Below are positions 32,132 to 39,590 of a stretch of DNA of 64,000 nt, in pieces. Made by a program: the position numbers and the translations under genes. Below the pieces are notes generated by a model. It ran no database searches. It was not told where the DNA came from and saw only the letters and a list, made by a program, of their open reading frames with translations. The first letter of the stretch is position 1. The number at the start of each line of letters is the position of its first letter. Source of the DNA: Nocardia terrae (lineage in GTDB: Bacteria; Actinomycetota; Actinomycetes; Mycobacteriales; Mycobacteriaceae); assembly GCF_009760405.1 (NCBI RefSeq), contig NZ_WRPP01000001.1, positions 1,798,001-1,862,000 on the forward strand, read 5' to 3'.

Positions 32132-32895
32132 GGATCGCGGCCGTCGGAGATGTCCACCTCGGGACCGATTCCCGGGGATTGTTCCGTCCCGCGCTCGGGG
32201 ATCTCGGCCGACGCGCCGATGTCCTGCTGCTCGCGGGAGACCTCACCCGCTGCGGCACCGTCGAGGAAGCGCGCGTGGTCGGCGAGGAGTTCGGCGACCT
32301 CGGGGTGCCGGTGGTCGCGGTGCTCGGCAACCACGATCATCACAATGACGAACCCGACCGGGTCGCCGAGGTGTTGCGCGACCACGGCCTCGTCGTCCTC
32401 GAGGGCGATGCCGTCGTGATCGAGACCGGTGGAGCATCGCTCGGCGTCGCCGGGACCATCGGATTCGGGGGCGGCTTCGCCGGCCGCTCGGGCAGCGCCT
32501 TCGGGGAGCGCGCGATGCGCGAATTCATCGGCCGTACAACAGATCTTGCCGATTCTCTGCGAATCTCCCTGAGCCGCTTGGACACCGACGTCAAGGTCGC
32601 GCTGACCCACTACTCGCCGACACCCGACACCCTGCGCGGCGAACCGCGCGAGATCTACCCGTTCCTGGGTTCCTACCTGCTCGCCGAGGCCATCGACGAC
32701 GCCGGAGCGGATCTGGCCGTGCACGGTCACGCCCACGCCGGCGCCGAACACGGTGCGACCCCGGGCGGTATCCGGGTCCGCAATGTCGCGCAGCCGGTCA
32801 TCCGCTCCGCCTACGCGCTCTATCGCATCGATGCCCGGGCGCACACGGCGCCCGGGCACTCGATCACGGGGCTCAGTGGCGGAAAGTGTCCTTGA
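32128..32895 (+). CDS. Metallophosphoesterase
   Basis: This 255-residue calcineurin-like phosphoesterase has all five metal motifs: GDVHLG (D8-x-H10), LLLAGDLTR, VLGNHDHHN, ALTHYSP and VHGHAHAG. It should hydrolyse a phosphoester, perhaps a cyclic nucleotide, with a bimetal centre. It is the last gene of the operon from 30979. Its final 23 bases overlap the 3' end of the convergent CsbD gene. Confidence 0.85.
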   Translation: MRIAAVGDVHLGTDSRGLFRPALGDLGRRADVLLLAGDLTRCGTVEEARVVGEEFGDLGVPVVAVLGNHDHHNDEPDRVAEVLRDHGLVVLEGDAVVIETGGASLGVAGTIGFGGGFAGRSGSAFGERAMREFIGRTTDLADSLRISLSRLDTDVKVALTHYSPTPDTLRGEPREIYPFLGSYLLAEAIDDAGADLAVHGHAHAGAEHGATPGGIRVRNVAQPVIRSAYALYRIDARAHTAPGHSITGLSGGKCP

Positions 32896-33046
32896 CCTTC
32901 TCGCCCGCGTCCTTGGCGTCGGCCTTGGCCTGCCGGGCGCGGCCCTCCGCCTCGCGATCCTCGTTGCCGGTCGCCTGACCGAACTTCTCCTGCGCCTTGC
33001 CGGCGACCTTGTCGGCCTTGTTCTTGGCCTTGTCGGTTGCGCTCAT
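32873..33046 (-). CDS. CsbD family stress protein
   Basis: This 57-residue protein is a typical CsbD: MSATDKAKNKADKVAGKAQE, then KFGQATGNEDREAEGRARQAKAD. These charged, helix-forming proteins are general-stress markers under SigB in Bacillus, with no known biochemical role. The start ATG at 33046 follows GGAGGT. A perfect GTTT-N15-GGGTAG promoter lies 56-80 bases upstream, back to back with the gas-vesicle operon. The 3' end overlaps the metallophosphoesterase gene. Confidence 0.88.
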   Translation of the reverse strand: MSATDKAKNKADKVAGKAQEKFGQATGNEDREAEGRARQAKADAKDAGEKVKDTFRH

Positions 33047-33101
33047 GTCGCTACCTCCGATCGAGCGTTCTCGAGGGGCCGTAACTCGACCCGGTATTCG
33101 C

Positions 33102-33126
33102 CTACCCGGGCCTCGGGAGCCGAAAC
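33102..33126 (-). promoter_or_regulatory. Stress-type promoter (minus), GTTT-N15-GGGTAG (csbD)
   Basis: On the minus strand GTTT (33126-33123), 15 bases, then GGGTAG (33107-33102). It lies between the divergent csbD and gvpA genes. A plus-strand GGGTAG at 33170-33175 points toward gvpA but lacks a GTTT-like -35 at 15 bases. Confidence 0.75.
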
Positions 33127-33211
33127 AAGCTGACAAATCGCATCTTTCGCGCATGTTCGGGATTCGAGCGGGTAGGCGACCGATAGGAACAACACCGAGG
33201 AGAGAGTTCAT

Positions 33212-33703
33212 ATGACAACCGCACTACAACCCCGCGGCGGCGGTGGCGGGGTCGGCCGGCCCAATGCCAGCAGCCTCGCCGAGGTGCTCGACACGATTCT
33301 CGACAAGGGCCTCGTGATCGACGCGTACGTGCGCGTGTCGCTGGTCGGCATCGAGATCCTGACCATCGACGCACGCGTGGTCGTGGCCAGCGTCGACACC
33401 TACCTGCGTTTCGCCGAAGCGGTCAACCGCCTCGACATCTCGGCGCAGGACAAGAAGCCCGGACTGCCCGACGTGGTCAAGGACGTCGCCTCCGGCGGGA
33501 AGTCCTCCGCCGCACAGGAAGCCATCGAGTCGGTCACCAAGCAGCTGTCCAAGGGCGGGGGCGATACCCAGAAGATCCTCGAGCAGGCCGGTCAGCAGAT
33601 CCTCGGCGCGCTCGGGCAGGGCAAGGACGAGGACAAGGAGCCCGCCGACGCGGACGACAAGCCCAAGCGCAGCACCACCTCTCGCCGCAGGAGCCAGTCA
33701 TGA
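33212..33703 (+). CDS. gvpA: Gas vesicle structural protein GvpA with long C-terminal extension
   Basis: This 163-residue protein has the GvpA core at about 21-75: [20 protein letters not shown], then [20 protein letters not shown]. This amphipathic beta-hairpin polymerises into the gas-permeable shell. After the core come about 90 extra residues rich in Lys, Gln, Asp and Ser ([35 protein letters not shown]), whereas classical GvpA is about 70-80 residues. The extended form is known in other actinobacteria. GAGGAG precedes the ATG. It is the first gene of a complete gvp operon whose members overlap or nearly touch. Confidence 0.9.
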   Translation: MTTALQPRGGGGGVGRPNASSLAEVLDTILDKGLVIDAYVRVSLVGIEILTIDARVVVASVDTYLRFAEAVNRLDISAQDKKPGLPDVVKDVASGGKSSAAQEAIESVTKQLSKGGGDTQKILEQAGQQILGALGQGKDEDKEPADADDKPKRSTTSRRRSQS

Positions 33704-34494
33704 GCACCGGGTCGCCGTCGGACACCGGACGGACGCAATCGAATTCGAACACCGCACTGCTGATCTACGGGATCGTGCCCGCGGACGCGAAGCCGAAGGG
33801 GCAGGGCGTCGGCCGCTCCCCGACGCCGATCCGCACCGTCCCGCACGGTCGCATCGCGGCGCTGGTGAGTGAGGTCTCACTCGACGAGTCACTGGATCGG
33901 GCCGAGGATCTGCAAGGCTATTCGCGGGTCGTCGACGAACTGGTCAACGAGATGCCGGTCATTCCCATCCGTTTCGGCGCCGCGCTCGAGGACGAAGCGG
34001 CCGTGTCGAGCGGGCTGCTCGAGCCCAACGAGCGGAAGTTCGAATCCGCGCTCGACGAATTGGCCGGACTCGCAGAGTATCTGGTGATCGGCCAGTACAT
34101 CGAGGAGGCGGTGCTGCGGGAGATCCTGCAGGAGGACCAGCAGGCAGCCGCGCTGAGCGAGGCTCTGCGCACCGCGCCGGCGGACGCGAGCCGCGACCTG
34201 AGCCTGGCCCTGGGCGAGACCGTGAACGCCGATCTCGAATACAAGCGCCAGGCCGACGCCACCATCATGGTCAACGCGTTGCAGGAGCTGACCGATGAGC
34301 TCGTGCTGCGGCCGCCGACCCATGAGCAGGAGGTCGCCGCCATCGCGGCCCTGATCCCGACCGGCAAACAGGACGATCTGATGCGCATCGGCGACCAGCT
34401 GAGCAAGCAGTGGAGCAACCGGGTGGATCTGCGGATCGTCGGGCCGCTCGCCGCCTGGGACTTCATGACGATCGAAGCGACGGACTCGCCGTGA
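33700..34494 (+). CDS. gvpF: Gas vesicle protein GvpF (GvpF/L family)
   Basis: This 264-residue protein is of the GvpF/L family, with [11 protein letters not shown] at the start of the domain, [10 protein letters not shown] and [13 protein letters not shown] in the first half, and [15 protein letters not shown] and [15 protein letters not shown] later. GvpF interacts with GvpA and probably nucleates or chaperones shell assembly. The ATG overlaps the gvpA stop (ATGA) and its stop overlaps the GTG of gvpG. Confidence 0.9.
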   Translation: MSTGSPSDTGRTQSNSNTALLIYGIVPADAKPKGQGVGRSPTPIRTVPHGRIAALVSEVSLDESLDRAEDLQGYSRVVDELVNEMPVIPIRFGAALEDEAAVSSGLLEPNERKFESALDELAGLAEYLVIGQYIEEAVLREILQEDQQAAALSEALRTAPADASRDLSLALGETVNADLEYKRQADATIMVNALQELTDELVLRPPTHEQEVAAIAALIPTGKQDDLMRIGDQLSKQWSNRVDLRIVGPLAAWDFMTIEATDSP

Positions 34495-34715
34495 TCGGCA
34501 CCCTGCTGTCGCTGCCGTTGCTGCCGGTGCGCGGGGTGGTCGCACTGGCCCGGGTGATCGCCGAGGAGGCCGACCGGCAGCTCTACAGCATGCCGTCCCT
34601 GCGCCGCGAACTCGACGATCTGCACCGGCTGCGCGCCGAGGGCCGGATCGATCCCGACGAGTACGAGCGGGCGCAGCAGCAGGTGCTCGACCGTGCCCTG
34701 CACCGTGGAGGGTGA
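34491..34715 (+). CDS. gvpG: Gas vesicle protein GvpG
   Basis: This 74-residue protein has the GvpG pattern: a hydrophobic start ([22 protein letters not shown]), then a charged helix EEADRQLYSMPSLRRELDDL and the family ending IDPDEYERAQQQVLDRAL. GvpG is an accessory assembly protein that interacts with GvpF and GvpL. The GTG start overlaps the gvpF stop. Confidence 0.88.
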   Translation: MIGTLLSLPLLPVRGVVALARVIAEEADRQLYSMPSLRRELDDLHRLRAEGRIDPDEYERAQQQVLDRALHRGG

Positions 34716-34721
34716 CCCCGC

Positions 34722-35057
34722 ATGGCAGATCAACAACGTTCTCGCGCAGGCACTTCCAGATCCTCGCGCGGTGCGGCGGCCTCCGACGGCGAACGCCTGT
34801 CGGCCGCCGCGGCCGCCGCGGCGGGCATCGCGCACATCACCCAGCTGACCGGTCAGTCGGTGCTGGGGGCGACCGCGGCCGCGCCCGGCGAGCACGGCTG
34901 GACGGTCGAGGTCGAGGTGCTCGAGGAGACCCACATCCCGTCCTCGGCCGATGTGCTCGCGCTGTACTGCGTGGAGCTGGATCCGGCGGGAGAGTTGTTG
35001 TCCTACCGCAGGATCCGACGCGGACAGCGGTGCACGATCGGAGATGACCGGCGATGA
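34722..35057 (+). CDS. gvpO: Gas vesicle protein GvpO
   Basis: This 111-residue protein ends in a GvpO domain: LTGQSVLGATAAAPGEHGWT, then VEVEVLEETHIPSSADVLAL, then YCVELDPAGELLSYRRIRRG. The first 35 residues are Ser/Ala/Arg-rich and disordered. GvpO is required for vesicle formation in haloarchaea. In Streptomyces it usually precedes gvpA, whereas here it sits between gvpG and gvpJ. A GGAGGG site precedes the ATG, 7 bases after the gvpG stop. Confidence 0.88.
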   Translation: MADQQRSRAGTSRSSRGAAASDGERLSAAAAAAAGIAHITQLTGQSVLGATAAAPGEHGWTVEVEVLEETHIPSSADVLALYCVELDPAGELLSYRRIRRGQRCTIGDDRR

Positions 35058-35440
35058 CGCTGCCGTCGGAACGATTCTCCGCCCGCCCCGCGCGCTCCGG
35101 ATCCGAGCCCGCCAATCTGGGCGACATCCTCGAGCGCGTGCTCGACAAGGGTCTGGTCATCGCGGGCGACATCCGGGTGAACCTGCTCGACATCGAACTG
35201 CTCACCATCAAGCTCCGGCTCGTGATCGCTTCGCTCGAGACCGCCCGCGAGGTCGGAATCGATTGGTGGGAGCGGGATCCGTGGCTGCGCGGCGACCACG
35301 CGCTGGAAGCGGGGGACGGCCCGCGCGCCGTCGAACCCCGCGCTGATCACGAATTGCGTTCGGAGAACGAGAAATTGCGGCAGCGTGTCGCCGAACTCGA
35401 GGCCGCGGGAAACTCGGGAAAGGAGACCGAGAATGGATAG
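35054..35440 (+). CDS. gvpJ: Gas vesicle protein GvpJ (GvpA family)
   Basis: This 128-residue GvpA-family protein has the core GDILERVLDKGLVIAGDIRV, then NLLDIELLTIKLRLVIASLE and GIDWWERDPWL, the GvpJ signature. A coiled-coil-like tail follows (ENEKLRQRVAELEAAGN). GvpJ is a minor component thought to shape the vesicle tip or cone. The ATG overlaps the gvpO stop, and its last 8 bases overlap gvpL. Confidence 0.9.
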   Translation: MTLPSERFSARPARSGSEPANLGDILERVLDKGLVIAGDIRVNLLDIELLTIKLRLVIASLETAREVGIDWWERDPWLRGDHALEAGDGPRAVEPRADHELRSENEKLRQRVAELEAAGNSGKETENG

Positions 35441-36185
35441 CGACAAAGCCGTCTGGGTGTACGTGGTGCGCGGTGGCTCCGCCCCCGCGCCCGACGCCAC
35501 CGGAGTGAGCGGCGAACCGGTCCGCTGCGTCTTCGCCGGCGATCTGGCGGCCGTGGTCGGCTCGGTTCCGCTGGCGGAGTTCAGCGCGGATGCCTTGCAG
35601 CGCAACCTCAACGACTTCGACTGGCTCGCCGCCGCGTCCCGGGCCCATCACGGGGTCGTCGAGGCCTCGGCCGCGGACGAGCCGGTCATCCCCGTCCGGC
35701 TCGCGGTGCTGTGCCGCGACGACGACGGCGTCCGGCGGCTGCTGACCGAGCGCCACGACGACTTCCGCGACGCGCTGGCCCTGGTGAACGGCCGTGCGGA
35801 ATGGGGAGTGCGCGCCTACGTGCGTCCGCCCGCGGACGACGCCGCCGCCGACCGGCCCATCTCCGGCGCCGATTATCTGCGACAACGGCGAGACAGCCTG
35901 CGGCGCGGCCGGAGCAATCTCGCGGCCGCGGAGCTCGCCGCCTCGAACATGTACCGCGCGCTGCTGCGGCACGCCGTCGCGGGGCACAGCCGTCCCTCCA
36001 GCGAGTCGTCGCTCACCGGGCGGCGCGCCCACCTGGTCCTGAACGCCACCTACCTGGTCGACGAGGCCGAGACCGCCGGTTTCCTGTCCGCGGCACAGCA
36101 ATTCGACCAGAGCGAGCTGCTCACGATCGACCGCTCGGGGCCTTGGCCGCCGTACAGCTTCGTGGGCGCGGCGGGGGAACTGTGA
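35433..36185 (+). CDS. gvpL: Gas vesicle protein GvpL (GvpF/L family)
   Basis: This 250-residue second GvpF/L protein has VWVYVVRGG at its start, DLAAVVGSVPLAEF, PVIPVRLAVLC, GVRAYVRPP, then RAHLVLNATYLVDEAETAGF and a C-terminal GPWPPYSFV. The PWPPYSF end is typical for GvpL. It is a scaffold contacting GvpA and several minor Gvps. The start ATG 35433 follows AAAGGAG and overlaps gvpJ by 8 bases. Confidence 0.9.
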   Translation: MDSDKAVWVYVVRGGSAPAPDATGVSGEPVRCVFAGDLAAVVGSVPLAEFSADALQRNLNDFDWLAAASRAHHGVVEASAADEPVIPVRLAVLCRDDDGVRRLLTERHDDFRDALALVNGRAEWGVRAYVRPPADDAAADRPISGADYLRQRRDSLRRGRSNLAAAELAASNMYRALLRHAVAGHSRPSSESSLTGRRAHLVLNATYLVDEAETAGFLSAAQQFDQSELLTIDRSGPWPPYSFVGAAGEL

Positions 36186-36370
36186 TGACGACCGCTGAAC
36201 CCGACCTGTACCGCAATCGCGATGTCGCGCTGATCGATCTGCTCGATCGGGTGCTCGCGGGCGGCGTCGTGATCTCGGGCGACATCACCCTGTCCATCGC
36301 CGAGGTCGAGCTGGTCCGCATCTCTTTGCGCGCGCTGATCGCCTCGGCCGCCGCGCTCGTCGAATCGTGA
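36185..36370 (+). CDS. gvpS: Third GvpA-family protein (GvpS-type)
   Basis: This 61-residue protein is the shortest GvpA-like member: DVALIDLLDRVLAGGVVISG, then DITLSIAEVELVRISLRALI. It retains the shell-hairpin region but no extension. Its position between gvpL and gvpK matches gvpS of Streptomyces clusters. It overlaps the gvpL stop by one base and ends in a GTGA overlap with gvpK. Confidence 0.82.
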   Translation: MTTAEPDLYRNRDVALIDLLDRVLAGGVVISGDITLSIAEVELVRISLRALIASAAALVES

Positions 36371-36657
36371 CCGCGGATCCGGGTCGTCGCATCGAGCTCG
36401 ATCCCGAAGGCGTGGAACGCGGATTGGCGACCCTGGTGCTCACCATCGTCGAGCTGTTGCGCCAGCTCATGGAGCGGCAGGCCGTGCGCCGCATGGAAGC
36501 CGGTGATCTGACCGACGGGCAGATCGACGAGCTGGGCACCACCCTGCTGCGCCTCTCCGAGGCCATGGACGACCTGCGCGAGCACTTCGACCTGGCGCCG
36601 GAGGACCTCAATATCGATCTGGGCCCTCTCGGCACCCTGCTGCCGCGCGACCCGTAG
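36367..36657 (+). CDS. gvpK: Gas vesicle protein GvpK
   Basis: This 96-residue protein has the GvpK pattern: RIELDPEGVERGLATLVLTI, then VELLRQLMERQAVRRMEAGD, and TEEE-like helix DELGTTLLRLSEAMDDLRE, ending in FDLAPEDLNIDLGPLGTLL. GvpK is needed for proper vesicle formation. The GTG start overlaps the gvpS stop. It closes the operon 11 bases before the convergent holin-like gene. Confidence 0.9.
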   Translation: MTADPGRRIELDPEGVERGLATLVLTIVELLRQLMERQAVRRMEAGDLTDGQIDELGTTLLRLSEAMDDLREHFDLAPEDLNIDLGPLGTLLPRDP

Positions 36658-36668
36658 GTCCGCCGTGG

Positions 36669-37037
36669 TTATTCGCGGCTCGTCGGAACCGACGGCGTCG
36701 CCGCGGATTCGGCCGGGGTCGATGCGGTCTTGGCCATCGTCCGCACCACCGCCGCGACAACCAGCAGCGCCACGCCCACGATGAGACCGGCCACCCAGGC
36801 GGGCATCGCCAGCGCCAGCAGCAGTATCAGCGTCGCGACCAGCGCGCCACCGCCATAGAGTCCGATGACGGCCGCGGCCGCCTTCAACTTGGCGGACCGG
36901 CCGAATTCCGGCAGCCGCCCGATCGCCTCGCGCAGCGCCGCGCCGACCTGCTCACGCAGCAGCCGGGCCAGCTGCTCGGTGCCGAGGCCGGGAATCGGGG
37001 ACCGGTCCGATCCATGCATACCGGGTACCTCAACCAT
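36669..37037 (-). CDS. Phage-holin-3_6-like membrane protein
   Basis: This 122-residue protein has an amphipathic N-terminal helix (LGTEQLARLLREQVGAALRE), then two transmembrane helices (about 55-75 and 80-100) and a Ser/Thr-rich tail. The pattern (EFGRSAKLKAAAAVIGLYGG followed by ALVATLILLLALAMPAWVAG) is that of actinobacterial holin-superfamily or DUF1469 proteins, which are ordinary chromosomal genes and not lysis genes. It is convergent with gvpK and carries a near-consensus stress promoter upstream. Confidence 0.75.
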   Translation of the reverse strand: MVEVPGMHGSDRSPIPGLGTEQLARLLREQVGAALREAIGRLPEFGRSAKLKAAAAVIGLYGGGALVATLILLLALAMPAWVAGLIVGVALLVVAAVVRTMAKTASTPAESAATPSVPTSRE

Positions 37038-37073
37038 GCTCACACTTCCCTCTCGATAGCTGATGCCATCGCC

Positions 37074-37098
37074 ATACCCGTTCGTCCCGCGCCGAAGC
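37074..37098 (-). promoter_or_regulatory. Near-consensus stress promoter (minus), GCTT-N15-GGGTAT
   Basis: On the minus strand GCTT (37098-37095), 15 bases, then GGGTAT (37079-37074), 37 bases before the holin-like ATG. The -10 is perfect; the -35 has one mismatch to GTTT. Confidence 0.5.
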
Positions 37099-37102
37099 GC
37101 GC

Positions 37103-37429
37103 CTAATGGCCTTGCCGGGCAGGAGGATCCGAGCGTTCGCGAGTGTGGCGGGCTCGCCGTTCGAGCCCGAGGACCGTGAGGCTCGCCGCGAACAACAGCG
37201 CGCACGCGACCCCCGCGACGATGGCCCAGCCCGCGAATCCGTATCCATCGGCGACCAGGGCCAGCGCGAGGGCCACGATCGCGAGCAGGGACAGGATGAC
37301 GCCGAGGAAGTTGACCAGGTCCTCGATGCCTTCCTCCACGTGCGTGCGCGGCGGCGGGAAGTTCCGTGCCTGCCCGGATCGGGCGGGTAGCTGTCGAAAA
37401 TGCACGGGTATCCTTCGGATATCGGCCAT
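37103..37429 (-). CDS. Small two-helix membrane protein
   Basis: This 108-residue protein has a polar N-terminus (1-35), two transmembrane helices (about 39-61 and 66-88) and a charged tail (ERRARHTRERSDPPARQGH). No family is recognised. It precedes the holin-like gene on the same strand, but that gene appears to have its own promoter. Being surrounded by stress genes suggests an envelope-stress role. Confidence 0.5.
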   Translation of the reverse strand: MADIRRIPVHFRQLPARSGQARNFPPPRTHVEEGIEDLVNFLGVILSLLAIVALALALVADGYGFAGWAIVAGVACALLFAASLTVLGLERRARHTRERSDPPARQGH

Positions 37430-37722
37430 CGGATGACTCTCCGATCATGGTGCCGGGCAGAAGATTTCGTCCGGATCGAGGGAGTGGTGTCGGCGTCGTC
37501 GCCGCATCGCTCCGGTGGTATGGCGATACCCGCCCGGGCCGCGGTGAAACGGCACGGGGTGGCCAGCGGTGCCGTCGAGTGGCAGACTGTGAACAGGTTG
37601 AAAATCCAGCCGATCCCGGTCCTGCAAGCGTTATCGCAGTTCGGGGGCGATCGCTGGTGCGGCCGAACCCGGATGACCCGATCTCCCCGCGGAGCCGGAC
37701 ACCCTCCTCAGGAGGCAATGTC

Positions 37723-38127
37723 ATGTCACGGGTATCTCTGATGCACAGTCGCCTCGCGAATGAAATGCCGGCGGGCAGGTCGCGATATACCGACTCGGCT
37801 GATCGCCGGCCGGCGTCCGGGGCCTCGTCCTCGGATTGTCTGGTCATCCAAATCACGGGTGAATTGGACGTCTCCGGGCTCACGACCTTCCGGAACGCGC
37901 TGTCGGTGGCCGTGGACGCGGCGCCGCGCGCGGTCGTCGTGGACATTCGCGACGCCGGATTCATCAGCTTGCGCAACGCCCTCGTCCTGGCCGAAGCCGT
38001 CCGGCGCGCGACCAGCCACGGCATCGGAATTCACGTGCCCACCGGCTGCCGGCAGGTCGAGCGTGCGCTCGACGTGACCGGTGTGCGGATGCTGGTGCCG
38101 CGCGATTCGGTGGTCTCGGACAACTGA
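37723..38127 (+). CDS. STAS-domain anti-anti-sigma-like protein
   Basis: This 134-residue protein has a STAS domain at about 38-130: CLVIQITGELDVSGLTTFRN, then AVVVDIRDAGFISLRNALVL and a final GIHVPTGCRQVERALDVTGV. The loop that carries the phosphorylated Ser in SpoIIAA/RsbV (D-S-S-G) reads F-I-S-L here, so phospho-switching may differ. AGGAGG precedes the ATG at ideal spacing. It lies just upstream of PAS-ANTAR and RsbW-like genes, so it probably belongs to the stress sigma-factor control circuit. Confidence 0.78.
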   Translation: MSRVSLMHSRLANEMPAGRSRYTDSADRRPASGASSSDCLVIQITGELDVSGLTTFRNALSVAVDAAPRAVVVDIRDAGFISLRNALVLAEAVRRATSHGIGIHVPTGCRQVERALDVTGVRMLVPRDSVVSDN

Positions 38128-38180
38128 CGGCACGGGCGCGGATCGGGTGCGATCGGAATCGTGGAGATCGTGCCCGGTCG

Positions 38181-38885
38181 GTGTCGCAGGGCGATAATCG
38201 TGATGTGACACAAGGCGGAGAGGTGCCTCCGGGCGATGCGAACCTCCTCGAAAGGGTGATGGGCACGGGCAGTCCCCAGCACGTGGGCAAGTTCCGCTTC
38301 TGGTTCGGTGACCAGCGGTGGGAGTGGTCCGACGAATTGGCGGTCATGCACGGATACCGGCCCGGAGCGGTGCTGCCGACCACCGAATTGCTGCTGGCCC
38401 ACAAGCACCCCGAGGATCGCGCCCACGTCGCCAGCCGGATCGCGGATTCGGTGGAGAGCTCGCTGCCGTTCTCGGGCCGGCACCGCATCGTCGACACCGG
38501 CGGAAATGTGCACGAGGTGGTCGTCGTCGGTGATCGGATGGTCGATGCCGAGGATCGGGTGATCGGATCGACCGGCTACTACATCGACGTGACCGAGACG
38601 CTGGCCGAGAATCGGCAGGAGGCCCTCGACGACAGCCTGCCCGAGCTGTACGCGGCGCGCGCGGTGATCGAGCAGGCCAAGGGGGTGATCATGCTGGTGT
38701 ACGGCATCAATGCCGACGCGGCGTTCCGGGTGCTCACCTGGCGGTCGCAGGAGACCAACGTCAAGCTGCGCGCGTTGGCGGCGCAATTGATGGCGGACGT
38801 GGGTTCGCTCACGGGCTCGATGACGTCGATCCGTTCGGAGTTCGACCATCTGCTGCTGACCGCTCACGAGCGGGTATCCGGATAA
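38181..38885 (+). CDS. PAS-ANTAR antitermination regulator
   Basis: This protein of up to 234 residues has a PAS fold at about 40-135: FWFGDQRWEWSDELAVMHGY, then VGDRMVDAEDRVIGSTGYYI. An ANTAR RNA-binding domain follows at about 150-205: LYAARAVIEQAKGVIMLVYG, then INADAAFRVLTWRSQETNVK. ANTAR proteins bind paired hairpins in nascent RNA and prevent termination. The start is uncertain: GTGs at 38181, 38205 and 38223 are in frame and none has a clear ribosome site. It lies between STAS and RsbW-like genes, suggesting signal-dependent control of stress genes. Confidence 0.82.
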   Translation: MSQGDNRDVTQGGEVPPGDANLLERVMGTGSPQHVGKFRFWFGDQRWEWSDELAVMHGYRPGAVLPTTELLLAHKHPEDRAHVASRIADSVESSLPFSGRHRIVDTGGNVHEVVVVGDRMVDAEDRVIGSTGYYIDVTETLAENRQEALDDSLPELYAARAVIEQAKGVIMLVYGINADAAFRVLTWRSQETNVKLRALAAQLMADVGSLTGSMTSIRSEFDHLLLTAHERVSG

Positions 38886-38899
38886 TTTGCGTGCGCGGG

Positions 38900-38924
38900 G
38901 TTTTCCGGCCATACGATCGGGTAC
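38900..38924 (+). promoter_or_regulatory. Stress-type promoter, GTTT-N15-GGGTAC (rsbW-like)
   Basis: GTTT at 38900-38903, 15 bases, then GGGTAC at 38919-38924, 53 bases before the RsbW-like ATG. Autoregulation of an anti-sigma gene by its own sigma factor is common for SigB/SigF systems. Confidence 0.7.
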
Positions 38925-38977
38925 GCGCACAAAGGAAACCGGCGAATTTGCGCAATCGGGACTTTGGGTGGTGACTA

Positions 38978-39496
38978 ATGAGCGACTCGCCACAGACCGA
39001 CGGCCCAAGCCGACGGCCGGCCGCGGTGTTTCCCGCTTCGTGGCACAACGGAGAGGCACGAATGCACGCCAATTCCACGGCGGCGGAAGAGCGATCGCTG
39101 CGAGGCCGCCTCACATTGCGCTTGCCCGCCGAGAGCGGATACCTGGCGATGCTGCGTGCGCTCACCGAAACCGTCCTGCTGACAGCCGATTTCACAATCG
39201 ATGTGGTGATCGACACGCGGGTGGCATTGGACGAGGTGGCCACCACGCTGATCACGGCCGCGGTCCCCGCCGCGGAGATCGAGTGCGAATTCCATTTCGA
39301 CGAGGAGCTGGTCCGGGTCCGGGCGACGGCGGTGACGGCGAGTGACGCGGGTCTGGTCGAACACGGATTCGGCTGGAATCTCGTGCGCACGCTGACCGAT
39401 TCGCTCAGCGTGACCGGCGAGGATTTCGACGCCGTGCGGTGCGGCTACCCGGTGGTGGTGGAGTTCACGAAACATCGCGGCGGCGACGGGGAGTAG
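38978..39496 (+). CDS. RsbW-like anti-sigma factor (HATPase fold)
   Basis: This 172-residue protein has a GHKL ATPase/kinase fold at about 40-165: LRLPAESGYLAMLRALTETV, the N-box region DTRVALDEVATTLI and the G-box region VEHGFGWNLVRTLTDSLSVT. The usual N-box Glu-x-x-x-Asn appears as E-V-A-T-T, so the Mg-binding Asn is missing and kinase activity may be lost while sigma binding remains. ATG 39062 (after GGAGAGG) is an alternative start. A perfect stress promoter precedes it. No sigma gene follows, which is unusual for rsbW. Confidence 0.75.
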   Translation: MSDSPQTDGPSRRPAAVFPASWHNGEARMHANSTAAEERSLRGRLTLRLPAESGYLAMLRALTETVLLTADFTIDVVIDTRVALDEVATTLITAAVPAAEIECEFHFDEELVRVRATAVTASDAGLVEHGFGWNLVRTLTDSLSVTGEDFDAVRCGYPVVVEFTKHRGGDGE

Positions 39497-39529
39497 ATCC
39501 CGGCGCACGAACTTTCCTTCCTCTGATCC

Positions 39530-39554
39530 GTGTCCGCGTGCGCACCGCGGGTAA
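39530..39554 (+). promoter_or_regulatory. Near-consensus stress promoter, GTGT-N15-GGGTAA (kup)
   Basis: GTGT at 39530-39533, 15 bases, then GGGTAA at 39549-39554, 36 bases before the kup GTG. The katE promoter at 41556-41580 has the identical element pair and spacer. Confidence 0.5.
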
Positions 39555-39590
39555 GCCGGTGACATCAGTGATCGACGAGGAGGGTTACCG

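Noticed and set aside
33170..33175. GGGTAG before gvpA as a stress promoter
   Set aside because: No GTTT-like box lies at 14-16 bases upstream (GCAT at 15), so the gvp promoter remains unassigned.
36669..37037. Phage lysis gene or prophage remnant
   Set aside because: The holin-like family is common on actinobacterial chromosomes and no other phage gene, integrase or attachment site is nearby.
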